Positions 27,831 through 36,330 of a DNA stretch of 64,000 nt are shown here, piece by piece. The stretch's first letter is position 1; every line of letters starts with the position of its first letter. Origin of the DNA: CAVSJJ01 sp963771015 (GTDB taxonomy: Bacteria; Actinomycetota; Actinomycetes; Actinomycetales; Dermatophilaceae); the NCBI GenBank assembly GCA_963771015.1, contig CAVYRN010000014.1:1-64000 (forward strand), read 5' to 3'. The position numbers were made by a program, and so were the translations under genes. Under the pieces are notes generated by a model. That model did not search any database. It was not told the origin of the DNA and saw only the letters and a list, made by a program, of their open reading frames with translations.

Positions 27831-28601
27831 TCAGCGCACGGTGGGGTTCGCCAGCCACGAGTGCGTCGGCACCGTCGCGCCGAGGTCGGCGCCCCCCTCG
27901 AGGAGGTCCGGCGGGTCGTGTGGCTCGGCGAAGGCGATGGTGAGGACGAACGCGCCGTCCCGGCGCCACCACCCCGGGAAGACCTCCCCGCGCACCGAGC
28001 GCACGACCAGGGCCGCCCATCCGTCCGGCCGGGCCGAGTCGTCGACCGTGACCTCGACGGTGCGCGTATCCGCCATGAGTCCGACCCGCAGCACCTTCAG
28101 TGCCGCCTCCTTCGCGGACCAGACGAGGTTGGCGGCGCTCTGCCACCCGTCCTCCCCGTGGCTGCGCCTGCGGTCGCGGACGTATGCCGCCTCGCCGGGA
28201 GTGAGGAAGTCCTCGACGAAGCGCTCGGTCCGGGGCTCGACGAGCTCGAGGTCGATCCCGACGGACCCCGGTCCGGTGCCCGCCGCGCCGACGAGCCCGA
28301 CGGCGCACCCTGCTCGGTCGGACAGGGACACGTCCATGCCGCCGGGGGCCCCGTCGATCTCGACGAACGGCGCACCGGAAGGGTGGTTGAGCATCTCGAT
28401 CCGGGCCAGTGCGGACCGGTGACTGACGTCGACGGCGGCGCCGAGCGCGGTCGAGACCGCGCGCTTCCCGGTCCAGCGGCGCAGGAGGAACTCGGTGCGC
28501 CGCTTGGTGAACCGGAGCTGACCGAGCCTGGCCAGCTCGCGCTCCGACAGCCAGCCCAGGTCGGCGGGGACCTCGTGCTCGGCACAGGCAAGCCAACGCA
28601 C
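27831..28601 (-). CDS. Sfp-type 4'-phosphopantetheinyl transferase
   Basis: 256 residues from GTG 28601, chosen because GAGGAGG sits at proper spacing; the in-frame GTG at 28610 overlaps that site. Motifs: FTKRRTEFLLRRWTGKRA, HPSGAPFVE, DVSLSDRAGCAVGLV, VGIDLELVEPR (magnesium-binding GxDxE) and VWSAKEAALKVLR (WxxKEAxxK). The enzyme transfers phosphopantetheine from CoA to carrier proteins. It converges on the carboxylase gene, 24 bp apart, and is the obvious activator for the synthase carriers. Sfp enzymes normally modify serine. The four carriers here have threonine, so either this enzyme tolerates threonine or it serves the free ACP at 38 kb. Confidence 0.92.
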   Translation of the reverse strand: MRWLACAEHEVPADLGWLSERELARLGQLRFTKRRTEFLLRRWTGKRAVSTALGAAVDVSHRSALARIEMLNHPSGAPFVEIDGAPGGMDVSLSDRAGCAVGLVGAAGTGPGSVGIDLELVEPRTERFVEDFLTPGEAAYVRDRRRSHGEDGWQSAANLVWSAKEAALKVLRVGLMADTRTVEVTVDDSARPDGWAALVVRSVRGEVFPGWWRRDGAFVLTIAFAEPHDPPDLLEGGADLGATVPTHSWLANPTVR

Positions 28602-28712
28602 CCGAGTCACCTCCTCGCCGACGGCCGTCGGCCTGGTGCCATTGTGCCGGGTCGGCCCGCGGCGACGCCGGGACCGACCCTTGCACCATCCACCGGCTCG
28701 TACACTGCCGCC

Positions 28713-29867
28713 ATGTCCCATCGCTCGATCCTCGCGGCCGCCGCCGTCACGGCCCTGGCCCTGACCGGCTGCACGACTGCCGCGGGGGACGGACCGGGAC
28801 GCACGACGGCCGGCGCCTCGACGGCTTCCCCGGCCGGCGACGCGCCGGGCGGGCCGACGCCGACGCCCAGCGCGACCGCGAGCCCGACAGCCACGGCCAC
28901 GCCGCTGCCCGACACCATCACCCTCGCCTTCGGCGGTGACATCCACTTCGCCGACTACCTCGCCCCGCTCGCCACCGAACCTGACGGCCTCGCCTCGCTC
29001 CGGGCCACCCTCGGGGCGGCGGACCTGTCGATGGCCAACCTCGAGACGTCGATCACGACCCGAGGCACCCAGACCCCCAAGGAGTTCCACTTCCGCGCAC
29101 CGCCGTCGGCCCTGCAGACCCTCGCCGGGGCCGGGATCGACGTCGTGACGATGGCCAACAACCACGCGTTCGACTACGGGTCGGTCGGGTTCCGGGACAC
29201 CCTGGCGGCCAGGAAGACCAGCCCGATCCCGATCGTCGGCGTCGGCGCCACCACCGGCGACGCCTTCTCACCGGCGACCTTCCGCGTCGGCGGTGTGCGC
29301 ATCGCCGTCTTCGGTGCCGACCAGGTCTTCGACATCACCCTGGCCCAGCACCGTGCGACGAGCACCTCCGGCGGGGTTGCCGCAAGCTCGCCGGTCACCC
29401 GGCTGCGTGACGCGGTGGCCAAGGCCCGGCCCCGCTACGACCTCGTCGTCGTCTACCTGCACTGGGGCGGCGACTACCAGACCTGTCCGCGCACCCTCGA
29501 CGTCGCGACGGCCCGGACCCTCGAGCAGGCCGGCGCCGACATCGTCGTCGGGTCGCACTCCCACCGGGTCAACGGCGCCGGGTGGCTCGGCAAGGCGTAC
29601 GTCGACTACGGCCTTGGCAACTTCGTCTGGTGGCGAAGCCACGAGCCGGACTCCCGGACCGGTGTCCTCACCCTCACCGTCGACGCCACGGCGGCGCGAG
29701 CGGGACGCGCGCGCGCCTCGACGGTCGTGACGAAGGCCCGGTGGACCCCCATGCTCATCGGCACCGATGGCATCCCGGCGATCCCGTCGAAGCCCGACAC
29801 GACACGGCTGCGCAGTCTCTGGAACGACGCCCGCCGGTGCGCCGGCCTGGCGTCGGCCCCGCGCTAG
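28713..29867 (+). CDS. CapA-family lipoprotein (metallophosphatase fold)
   Basis: 384 residues. The signal peptide ends in ALTGC, a lipobox, followed by a Thr/Pro/Ser linker to about residue 68. The domain then shows the CapA/PgsA order: ITLAFGGDIHFADYL, MANLETSITTRGT, FRAPPSALQTLAGAGIDVVTM (split here by the conserved) ANNHAFDYG, RIAVFGADQV, VVYLHWGGDY, GADIVVGSHSHRV and VDYGLGNFVW. CapA proteins take part in capsular poly-gamma-glutamate export and similar envelope functions, but many homologues have no known polymer. No capB/capC genes are nearby, so no polymer is assigned. The gene is monocistronic and ends before a strong hairpin. Confidence 0.85.
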   Translation: MSHRSILAAAAVTALALTGCTTAAGDGPGRTTAGASTASPAGDAPGGPTPTPSATASPTATATPLPDTITLAFGGDIHFADYLAPLATEPDGLASLRATLGAADLSMANLETSITTRGTQTPKEFHFRAPPSALQTLAGAGIDVVTMANNHAFDYGSVGFRDTLAARKTSPIPIVGVGATTGDAFSPATFRVGGVRIAVFGADQVFDITLAQHRATSTSGGVAASSPVTRLRDAVAKARPRYDLVVVYLHWGGDYQTCPRTLDVATARTLEQAGADIVVGSHSHRVNGAGWLGKAYVDYGLGNFVWWRSHEPDSRTGVLTLTVDATAARAGRARASTVVTKARWTPMLIGTDGIPAIPSKPDTTRLRSLWNDARRCAGLASAPR

Positions 29868-29909
29868 CCCCCGGGTCCCCCGCGCCCCCCACGTCCCCGC
29901 CCGGTCATG

Positions 29910-29951
29910 ACTCGGCGGACGCCCGCGCTGTCGCGCGCGCGTCCGCCGAGT
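29910..29951. terminator. Bidirectional terminator hairpin
   Basis: A perfect 13-bp inverted repeat (actcggcggacgc at 29910-29922, gcgtccgccgagt at 29939-29951) with a 16-base GC-rich loop lies between the convergent CapA and TIM-barrel-type genes. The location and stem strength suit a terminator serving both, although no T-run is seen. Confidence 0.75.
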
Positions 29952-29961
29952 TCCGGAAGGC

Positions 29962-31128
29962 TCAGCCGCCAGAGCCGAGCATCCCGTTGCGAGTCATCTG
30001 GTCCGTCGTGTGCCCGAGCGCCGCCAACGCACCCGGGTCGAACTGCCAGCCGGCCGGAAGCTCGGTCGAGTACGCACCGTGGTCAGCAAGCCAGTGCATG
30101 ACGTAGCCGAGGTCGCCGACGCCCTCGTTCTTCGCACCGCCGCTGTAGGCCTGCGTCTGCGCCATGAACGGGTACCCGTGGTCGATGAAGTACTCGTACA
30201 TCTCGAGCGCCTGGGGATGCGTGACGCCCTTGAGCGTCGTCTCGGACGCGCCGGTGTGTCCGAACACGGTCTTGCCGGGGGCCGAGTTGTAGACGGTCGT
30301 GACAATCTGCTCGGTCGTGGCGAGGCTCGTCTTGGGCTTCGCATCGAGGGTGACGTAGGGGTGGCAGAAGAGGGTCGTGTGGGTCGTATTCCAGGTCTTC
30401 TGCATGAAGGCGATGTCGTTCATCAGCGCCGTGCGGCGGGCACTCTCGGTCGCTCCCGCGGCCCGGAGCCGGTCGTTGTTCGTCACCGCCGACCCGGGCA
30501 GGCTGTCCCTGCCCATCGTCAGCATCGGCTCGGCCGAGATCGTCCCGGTGCCCGAGATGTTCACCTCGCGGATGATGGAGCCCTGGTCGTACTTCGCGGC
30601 GAGATGCGTCATGAGCGCCTGCCAGCGGGCCTGGTAGTCGGTGCGCCAGAAGCGGCCGATCGTCGTCGACGTCTTCGCCTGGTGGTCGTAGAAGGGGATG
30701 GGCGCTCCACCCAGCTTCTTGACGTACGCCGGCGCCTGGGTTCCGGCGATGACCCGCAGCCGGACCGTGACGCCCATGGCCTTCGCCGAGGCGAGCTGGG
30801 CGTCGAGCGGAGCCATCGTGTACGCGCCCTTCGTGGGCTCGAGCTGGCTCCAGTTCAACGAGACGGCGACGACGCCGACGGAGGGGCGGTTTACCGCCGG
30901 TGCCTTCCTGATGGTGTTGAGACTCCGGCTCCCGTTGCCCAGCGCATAGGGCTTGGCCGATGCGGAGAGGTTGGCACGCTTCTGCAACGTGACCTTGGGC
31001 GCGATGTCGGAGGTGATGCGGTCGTAGGTGGTCGTACCTGCTGAGGCGGCGACGCCCGACTGGGCGGTGGCACCGATGAGCACGACACAGCCAACCGCCG
31101 CGACGGCAGCGATTCGCGTGTGTTGCAT
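29962..31128 (-). CDS. Secreted TIM-barrel protein resembling a glycoside hydrolase
   Basis: 388 residues. The N-terminus RIAAVAAVGCVVLIGATAQSG is a Sec signal peptide. The mature protein has the look of a (beta/alpha)8 hydrolase: VVAVSLNWSQLEPTKGAYTM, LASAKAMGVTVRLRVIAGT, WRTDYQARWQALMTHLAAKYD, REVNISGTG, HTTLFCHPYV and EMYEYFIDHGYPFMAQTQAY. The WSQLEPTKG stretch recalls beta-galactosidase-type (GH42/GH5) barrels where a catalytic glutamate lies on a later strand, but the usual NEP motif is replaced by VNISGTG, so activity is unproven. ATG 31128 has AAGGAACC upstream. Its target polymer is unknown. Confidence 0.6.
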   Translation of the reverse strand: MQHTRIAAVAAVGCVVLIGATAQSGVAASAGTTTYDRITSDIAPKVTLQKRANLSASAKPYALGNGSRSLNTIRKAPAVNRPSVGVVAVSLNWSQLEPTKGAYTMAPLDAQLASAKAMGVTVRLRVIAGTQAPAYVKKLGGAPIPFYDHQAKTSTTIGRFWRTDYQARWQALMTHLAAKYDQGSIIREVNISGTGTISAEPMLTMGRDSLPGSAVTNNDRLRAAGATESARRTALMNDIAFMQKTWNTTHTTLFCHPYVTLDAKPKTSLATTEQIVTTVYNSAPGKTVFGHTGASETTLKGVTHPQALEMYEYFIDHGYPFMAQTQAYSGGAKNEGVGDLGYVMHWLADHGAYSTELPAGWQFDPGALAALGHTTDQMTRNGMLGSGG

Positions 31129-31435
31129 GGAGGTTCCTTCCGAAGGGCGGGCCCTTGGAGGGGACAAGGACCTCGACTACCACCCTCGTCGCGGAAGGGG
31201 GCGGACACATCCGCCGTTGGCACACGAAGGGTTCGCCGAACAGGTGACAAGGCAACCCTTTGCAAGAACAGGCTCCGGATACGTTGGGGCACAACAGTTT
31301 CCAAAGCCTTGACCCTCTCATGACCAGCACCATAAGAAGCGCAGCGGAGGTCCGCTCAGACCGGCTACGGGAACGAGGACGAGACGGGCCGGGACCGCCC
31401 TCCCTGAGGTCGGCGAGGCCCGCCCGTCCTGTCCC
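31129..31435. other. Intergenic region
   Basis: About 300 bp separating the secreted barrel gene from the end of the aldo/keto reductase gene. It must carry the promoter of the former (reading left). The middle is less GC-rich (CAAGGCAACCCTTTGCAAG, then TTTCCAAAGCC). CCCTGAGG and CCTCAGG near 31400-31440 could pair as a weak hairpin at the end of the reductase gene. No gene is seen. Confidence 0.4.
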
Positions 31436-32296
31436 TCAGGTCGCCGACAGCCTCGCGACCTCCGTGGCCGTCAGGGCGAGCTCCGCGGCCCCCGCGGAGT
31501 CGATGATCGACTCAGGACGAGACGCACCGGGGATGGGGATGACGACCGGCGCGAGAGCGAGCTGCCACGCGAGGGTGACCTGGTAGGGGCTCACGCCGTG
31601 GGCGTCCGCGACCTCCTGGAAGGCGGCATGCCGGGAACCGAGATCCCCGGCGTTGGCGATTCCGCCGAGCGGGCTCCACGGCAGGAAGGCGATGCCCCTC
31701 TCGGCGCAGTGCTCGAGCTCGCCCTGGCTGGACCGGAACGCCGGCGAGAACTGGTTCTGGACGGATGCCAGCCGGCCCCCGAGGATCTCGGTGGCCTCGT
31801 CGATCTGGGCGACATCGGCGTTGGAGATGCCGGCCAGGACGATGACTCCCTCGTCGAGCAGGTCTCGGATCGCGCCGACCGACTCGGCGTACGGGACGCT
31901 CGGATCCGGACGATGGAACTGGTAGAGGCCGATCGCGTCGACGCCGAGCCGCCTCGCCGAGGCCTTCGCGGCCTCCTTGAGGTACTCCGGGCGGCCGTTG
32001 AGGGTCCAGCTGCCGTCCCCGGGCCGCAGGTGTCCGCCCTTCGTCGCGACGAGAACGTCTGCGGCGCCCGAGCCGTAGCCGGCCAACGCCTCGGCGATCA
32101 GCTCCTCGTTGTGCCCGACCTCGGCCGCGTCCCGGTGGTAGGCGTCCGCGGTGTCGATGAGGGTCACCCCGGCATCGAGTGCGGCGTGGATCGTCGCGAT
32201 GGACCGGCGCCGGTCGGGGCGACCCTCGATGGACATGGGCATCCCGCCCAACCCGATCGCGCTCACGGCGTGTCCTGCGATGGTGCGCTGTTGCAC
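31436..32296 (-). CDS. Aldo/keto reductase
   Basis: 286 residues. IGLGGMPMSIEG, AALDAGVTLIDTADAYHRDAAEVGHNEELIAEAL (catalytic Asp and Tyr in DTADAY), VLVATKGGHL (catalytic Lys), IGLYQFHRPDP (catalytic His), GISNADVAQIDEA, VQNQFSP, FLPWSPLGG and VIPIPGASRPESI form the complete AKR signature. It reduces a carbonyl with NADPH. The true substrate cannot be inferred. GTG 32296 follows AGAAGGAG; a longer frame upstream is possible but lacks a site. It stands alone between secreted-protein genes. Confidence 0.9.
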   Translation of the reverse strand: MQQRTIAGHAVSAIGLGGMPMSIEGRPDRRRSIATIHAALDAGVTLIDTADAYHRDAAEVGHNEELIAEALAGYGSGAADVLVATKGGHLRPGDGSWTLNGRPEYLKEAAKASARRLGVDAIGLYQFHRPDPSVPYAESVGAIRDLLDEGVIVLAGISNADVAQIDEATEILGGRLASVQNQFSPAFRSSQGELEHCAERGIAFLPWSPLGGIANAGDLGSRHAAFQEVADAHGVSPYQVTLAWQLALAPVVIPIPGASRPESIIDSAGAAELALTATEVARLSAT

Positions 32297-32395
32297 TGGT
32301 ACTCCTTCTCTTCGTCGATGCGTTCGGTCTCTGGTGATGCGGACTGCGTGCCGTCTTCCGAGCACTGCGGGCACGGCATACCCGAGCGGGGACGG

Positions 32396-35300
32396 TCAGC
32401 TGCGCTGTGCCGTCATCGCCCCGCCGGCGTCGTCGATGGCGAGGCAGAAGGAGTCGGTCGGACACGACACGGCCACGAGCCCGGCCCCGTTGGTCGTGAC
32501 GACGTTAGGCGGGGTCCACGTGCTGCCGTTGTACACCGAGGCGTCACCGCTTCCGCCGACCGCCACACAGAGCTCGTCCGTCGCACAGGACACCGACGTC
32601 AGGGCGCCGCTGTCGTCGACGACGAGCGGCGCCGTCCAGTCGATCCCGGTGAAGAGCTCGGCGGTCCCGCTGTCGCCCACGGCAACGCAGAACGGGGTCT
32701 CCGGGCAGGACACGGCCGAGGTGTAGCCGACCGGGTCGATCTCGGCCGGCGCGCTCCACCCGCCACCGTCGAACGTCGACGCGGTGCCGCTGTAGTTGTC
32801 GATGGCGGCACAGAAGGTGGTGCTGGAGCAGGACACCGAGACGAGGTTGCTGTCGCTGATGTGGGACGGGGTCGTCCAGGCGGTGCCGTTGAAGGTCTGG
32901 GCGTAGCCCGTCAGCGGGTCCTTCGGCGTGCTCACCGTCGCACAGAACGTCCCGCTCGGACACGACACCGAGGTCAGTCCGCCCGCGGGCGCGATGAGCT
33001 CCGGGGCGCCCCACGACGACCCGTTGTAGGTCAGCACATATCCGGCGTCGTCCACCGCCGCACAGAAGCTGTCCGTCGGGCAGGACACCGACGTGAGCAC
33101 TCCGCCGGCGTCGATGTCGGTGAACGCGGAGTAGCCGACACCGTTGTAGACCGAGGCCCGCCCGCCGCTGTCGACGAGGACGCAGAACGTCTCGCTCGCA
33201 CAGGAGACGGCGGTGAGGGCGACGTCGGGGTCGACGGCCTCGGGGATTCCCCAGGCGCTTCCATCGAAGACCGCGACGTTGGCGATGTCGACGCCCACAC
33301 AGAACGTGTCGCCGGCGCAGGACACGGGCACCAGTCCGGCCTCGAACGGGGACGGCGCCGCCGCCGACCATCCGGACCCGTTGAAGCGCGAGAAGGTCGA
33401 GTCGCTGTCCGTCGCGAGGCAGAACGTGCCCGAGTCACACGTGACGGTGAACGGGCCTGCGGCGAGGTGCGTCGGCACCGGGCTCGTCCAGGCGGTGCCG
33501 GTGAAGGTCACCGCGTTGCCCGCCTCGTTGACCGCCGCGCAGAAGGTCTGCGTCGGACAGGACACCGACGCCGTCCCGAACGGGTCGGCGGAGACGAGGT
33601 TCGGCGCGGACCAGGTCGTGCCGTCGTAGGTCAGCGCGCGGCCGATGCCGTCGACGGCGGCGCAGAACGTGGTGCTCGCACAGTCCAGGGCACTCACGGC
33701 GCCGAGCCCGATCGTCACGGGGGTGGACCAGGTGCTCCCGTCGTATGCCGTGACGTTGCCGAACTGGTCGAGCGCGAGACAGAAGGTACTCGAGGTGCAC
33801 GAGACGTCCACGAGGAACCCGTTGGGGTCGACCTGCTGGGGGATGGCCCACGTCGAGGACGTGAGGGTGAGGACGTTGCCGGCCGAGTCGACGGCTGCGC
33901 AGAAGTCCGCGGAAGGGCAGGAGAGGTCGGTGAAACCACCGCCGTCCGGGTCGACCCGCTGCGGGACGGACCACGCGCTGCCGTCCCACTCGAGGGCGTT
34001 GCCGTGGACGTCGACACCGACGCAGAAGTCCGTCGTCGGGCACGAGATCGCGCTCAGGTCGCCCCTCGGCGGGTCGACGACGCTCGCCGCCGCCCAGGTC
34101 AGCGTCACCGGAGGCACCTCGAGGATGTAGCCGGCGACGTCCGCGAGCAGGTCCACGCTGCCGGAGGAGCCGTTGTGGAGAGCCACCTGGCCGTCCCCGC
34201 CGACCCGCACCATCACCTGGTTCGGCACCGTCCGACCCGCCACGAAGTTGAGGTTGGACGCCGTCGGCCGGGGCTGGTCGTTCGGGTACACCGTCACGTA
34301 CCCGGACGTCGACGGCCGGACCGCCGTCACGTTCAGCAGCACGGCGCCCACGCCCGAGGCGGGCACCCCGCCGCGACCGGTCACCTGCAGATGCACGGTC
34401 CCGTGAGCGGCCACCCGGGAGGCCGGCGCACCGTTGCCGTACCGGGTATCCAGCACCCGTGCCGGGACCAGCGACGCCACCGCGCCCGGATCCGTGGGGG
34501 TCCCGGCCAGGACATACCCGGCCACGTCCGCAACGAGGTCCACGGTTCCCGCCGAACCGTTGAAGAGGGCGACCCTTCCGTCGCCGCTGAGCCGCACCGT
34601 GACGAGGTTGGGGACCGTCTGCCCCGCCACGAAGTTGAGGTTCGACGCCGTCGGGCGGGCCTTGTCGCTGGGGTAGACCGTCAGGTAACCCGTCGATGCC
34701 GGGCGAACCGCCGTCACGTTGAGCACGACCGCGCCGACGCCCGCGGCAGGCACCCCGCCGCGGCCGGTCACCTGCAGATGGACGATCGAGTGAGCGGCCA
34801 CCCGGGTCGCCGGCGCCCCGTTGCCGTGCCGGGTGTCCAAGATCCGCGTCGGAACCAGCGAGGCCACCCCACCCGGAACGGTCGGGCTCCCGGCCACCAC
34901 GTACCCGGCCACGTCGGCGACAAGGTTCACCGTCCCGGTGGAGCCGTTGAAGAGCGCCACCTTCCCGTCCACCCCGACACCGGCGCCGACCTGGACCATG
35001 ACCAGGTTCGGCACCGTCTGCCCGGCCGAGAAGTTGAGGTTCGACGCCGTCGGGCGGGTCGTCCCGTCCGGATAGACCGTCAGATACCCCGATGACGCCG
35101 GCCCGACGACCGTCACGTTGAGCACCACGGCGCCGACGCCCGCGGCGGGCACGCCACCGCGCCCGGTCACCCGTAGATGAACCGTCCCGTGCGGCGCCAC
35201 CTTCGCGACCGGGGCGCCGTTGCCGTACCGCGTGTCCAGCAGGCGCGCCGGCACGAGCGATCGCACCACACCGGCGGGTCCGCCGATGGAGGCGGCCGGG

Positions 35301-35440
35301 GCCGCCGCGTTCGTCGTGGCCGGCAGGGCATCCGGGACGGCGGAGGGCCGACCCACCGCCAGCGCGGCCGACCCGCCGCTGAGCGAGAGCGCGGCGGCAG
35401 CCGTCACCGCTGCCAACCGTCCAAGAAAGGCTCTCGCCAT
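32396..35440 (-). CDS. Large exported protein with two kinds of tandem repeat
   Basis: 1014 residues with a signal peptide (FLGRLAAVTAAAALSLSGG). Residues about 60-480 hold three copies of a 130-residue unit: LVPARLLDTRYGNGAP, GTVHLxVTGRGGVPAxGVGAVxLNVT, GYLTVYPxxxxRPTASNLNF, VPNLVxVxxGxDGxVALxNGSxGxVxLxADVAGYV. These are found in many actinobacterial surface proteins. Residues 490-1014 hold fourteen copies of a 36-40-residue unit centred on SCPxxxFCxAVDxxGNxxxYDGSxW, each with two cysteines, likely forming a propeller closed by disulfides. No LPxTG or other anchor is seen, so it may be secreted or loosely wall-bound. ATG 35440. Possible adhesin or sensor; function unknown. Confidence 0.8.
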   Translation of the reverse strand: MARAFLGRLAAVTAAAALSLSGGSAALAVGRPSAVPDALPATTNAAAPAASIGGPAGVVRSLVPARLLDTRYGNGAPVAKVAPHGTVHLRVTGRGGVPAAGVGAVVLNVTVVGPASSGYLTVYPDGTTRPTASNLNFSAGQTVPNLVMVQVGAGVGVDGKVALFNGSTGTVNLVADVAGYVVAGSPTVPGGVASLVPTRILDTRHGNGAPATRVAAHSIVHLQVTGRGGVPAAGVGAVVLNVTAVRPASTGYLTVYPSDKARPTASNLNFVAGQTVPNLVTVRLSGDGRVALFNGSAGTVDLVADVAGYVLAGTPTDPGAVASLVPARVLDTRYGNGAPASRVAAHGTVHLQVTGRGGVPASGVGAVLLNVTAVRPSTSGYVTVYPNDQPRPTASNLNFVAGRTVPNQVMVRVGGDGQVALHNGSSGSVDLLADVAGYILEVPPVTLTWAAASVVDPPRGDLSAISCPTTDFCVGVDVHGNALEWDGSAWSVPQRVDPDGGGFTDLSCPSADFCAAVDSAGNVLTLTSSTWAIPQQVDPNGFLVDVSCTSSTFCLALDQFGNVTAYDGSTWSTPVTIGLGAVSALDCASTTFCAAVDGIGRALTYDGTTWSAPNLVSADPFGTASVSCPTQTFCAAVNEAGNAVTFTGTAWTSPVPTHLAAGPFTVTCDSGTFCLATDSDSTFSRFNGSGWSAAAPSPFEAGLVPVSCAGDTFCVGVDIANVAVFDGSAWGIPEAVDPDVALTAVSCASETFCVLVDSGGRASVYNGVGYSAFTDIDAGGVLTSVSCPTDSFCAAVDDAGYVLTYNGSSWGAPELIAPAGGLTSVSCPSGTFCATVSTPKDPLTGYAQTFNGTAWTTPSHISDSNLVSVSCSSTTFCAAIDNYSGTASTFDGGGWSAPAEIDPVGYTSAVSCPETPFCVAVGDSGTAELFTGIDWTAPLVVDDSGALTSVSCATDELCVAVGGSGDASVYNGSTWTPPNVVTTNGAGLVAVSCPTDSFCLAIDDAGGAMTAQRS

Positions 35441-35560
35441 CGTCTACGTCCCTTGAGGCCACTATCGGTCAGACACCAGCGCTTCGAGAGTAGTCGGCGA
35501 CCGCGCCCCAGGGATCACTATGGCCATCGTCAGCCGCCCTGGTGTCGGTGGCGGACCCGC

Positions 35561-36274
35561 TCAGCGGCGGCCGAACGCCGCAGCCAGCTGCCCGGCCACC
35601 AGCCACGTCGCCCCCGCGTGGACGACGACGAAGGACAGGGTCCACAGCGGCCCCGGCAGGTGGGACAGGGACCCGAGGACGGCCGGGTCGCTCGTCGTCG
35701 ACCGGTCCCGGGCCAGTGCGGTGAGGTGCCGCCAGCCGCCGAGGAGGACGACGAGGCCGACGCCGACGAGGAGGGCCTGCTGGGCTGCGTCATCCCGCCA
35801 CCACCAGGCGCTGCCGGTTCCGGCCAGGGCGAGCCCGACGACGAGTGCGGTGAGCAGGGAACGGACCCGGGTCAGCGCGAGGAGCAGGACGACAAGAGCT
35901 GCGGTCAGCGCGGGGGCAGCCCAGCCGTGGACGGCTCCCCACACGAGGAACGCGCCCAGCAGCGCCGGCGCCGGGTAGCCCGCCCACGTCGTGGCGACCC
36001 GCCCGGGCCCTCGGGCGCGCCCGGTGGTCACTGCCCGCCCGGACATGTCCCCGCGCAGCACGAAGCCGTCGAAGTGCCGCCCCACCGCCATGCCGACCAC
36101 GGCGTGGCCGAGCTCATGGACGAGGGTCACGCCGAGCCGCACGCGTCGCCACAGAACCGGCACAAGAACGACGCCCAGAGCCGCCGCGACGACGACCGCG
36201 AGATCGGTGGCCGCCAGGGCCACCCCGTCGGCCACCGGCGCCACCCGCTCCCGCACCACCTCGACCCAGTCCAC
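35561..36274 (-). CDS. M50-like membrane metalloprotease family protein
   Basis: 237 residues, mostly hydrophobic, with five to six spans. TLVHELGHAVVGMAVG gives the HExxH zinc motif inside a membrane helix, followed by the GMSGRA-type loop (GDMSGRAVTTGRARGPG) seen in M50B-like actinobacterial proteins. The second zinc ligand (NPDG/LDG type) of site-2 proteases is not evident; GYPAPALLGA occupies the region where a proline kink is usual. The protein may act on membrane substrates or be a non-proteolytic relative. It is transcribed divergently from the MarR/MFS pair, 56 bp apart. Confidence 0.75.
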   Translation of the reverse strand: MDWVEVVRERVAPVADGVALAATDLAVVVAAALGVVLVPVLWRRVRLGVTLVHELGHAVVGMAVGRHFDGFVLRGDMSGRAVTTGRARGPGRVATTWAGYPAPALLGAFLVWGAVHGWAAPALTAALVVLLLALTRVRSLLTALVVGLALAGTGSAWWWRDDAAQQALLVGVGLVVLLGGWRHLTALARDRSTTSDPAVLGSLSHLPGPLWTLSFVVVHAGATWLVAGQLAAAFGRR

Positions 36275-36302
36275 AAGAGGAGACGGTAACGCCCGCGGAC
36301 AA

Positions 36303-36324
36303 AGTTAGGTTGTCTATGTAAACT
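36303..36324. promoter_or_regulatory. Candidate operator/promoter before the marR-type gene
   Basis: This 22-bp AT-rich island (AGTTAGGTTGTCTATGTAAACT) stands out in a GC-rich setting, with outer arms AGTT/AACT. It lies 6 bp before the regulator's ATG, which has no Shine-Dalgarno sequence. TATGTA could serve as a -10 box of a near-leaderless transcript. MarR proteins usually repress their own divergent promoter at such imperfect dyads. Confidence 0.35.
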
Positions 36325-36330
36325 CCTCGG

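Noticed and set aside
31598..35095. 1165-residue plus-strand frame opposite the repeat-rich exported protein
   Set aside because: Composition is Arg/Gly/Asp low-complexity and it mirrors the repeats of the true minus-strand gene.
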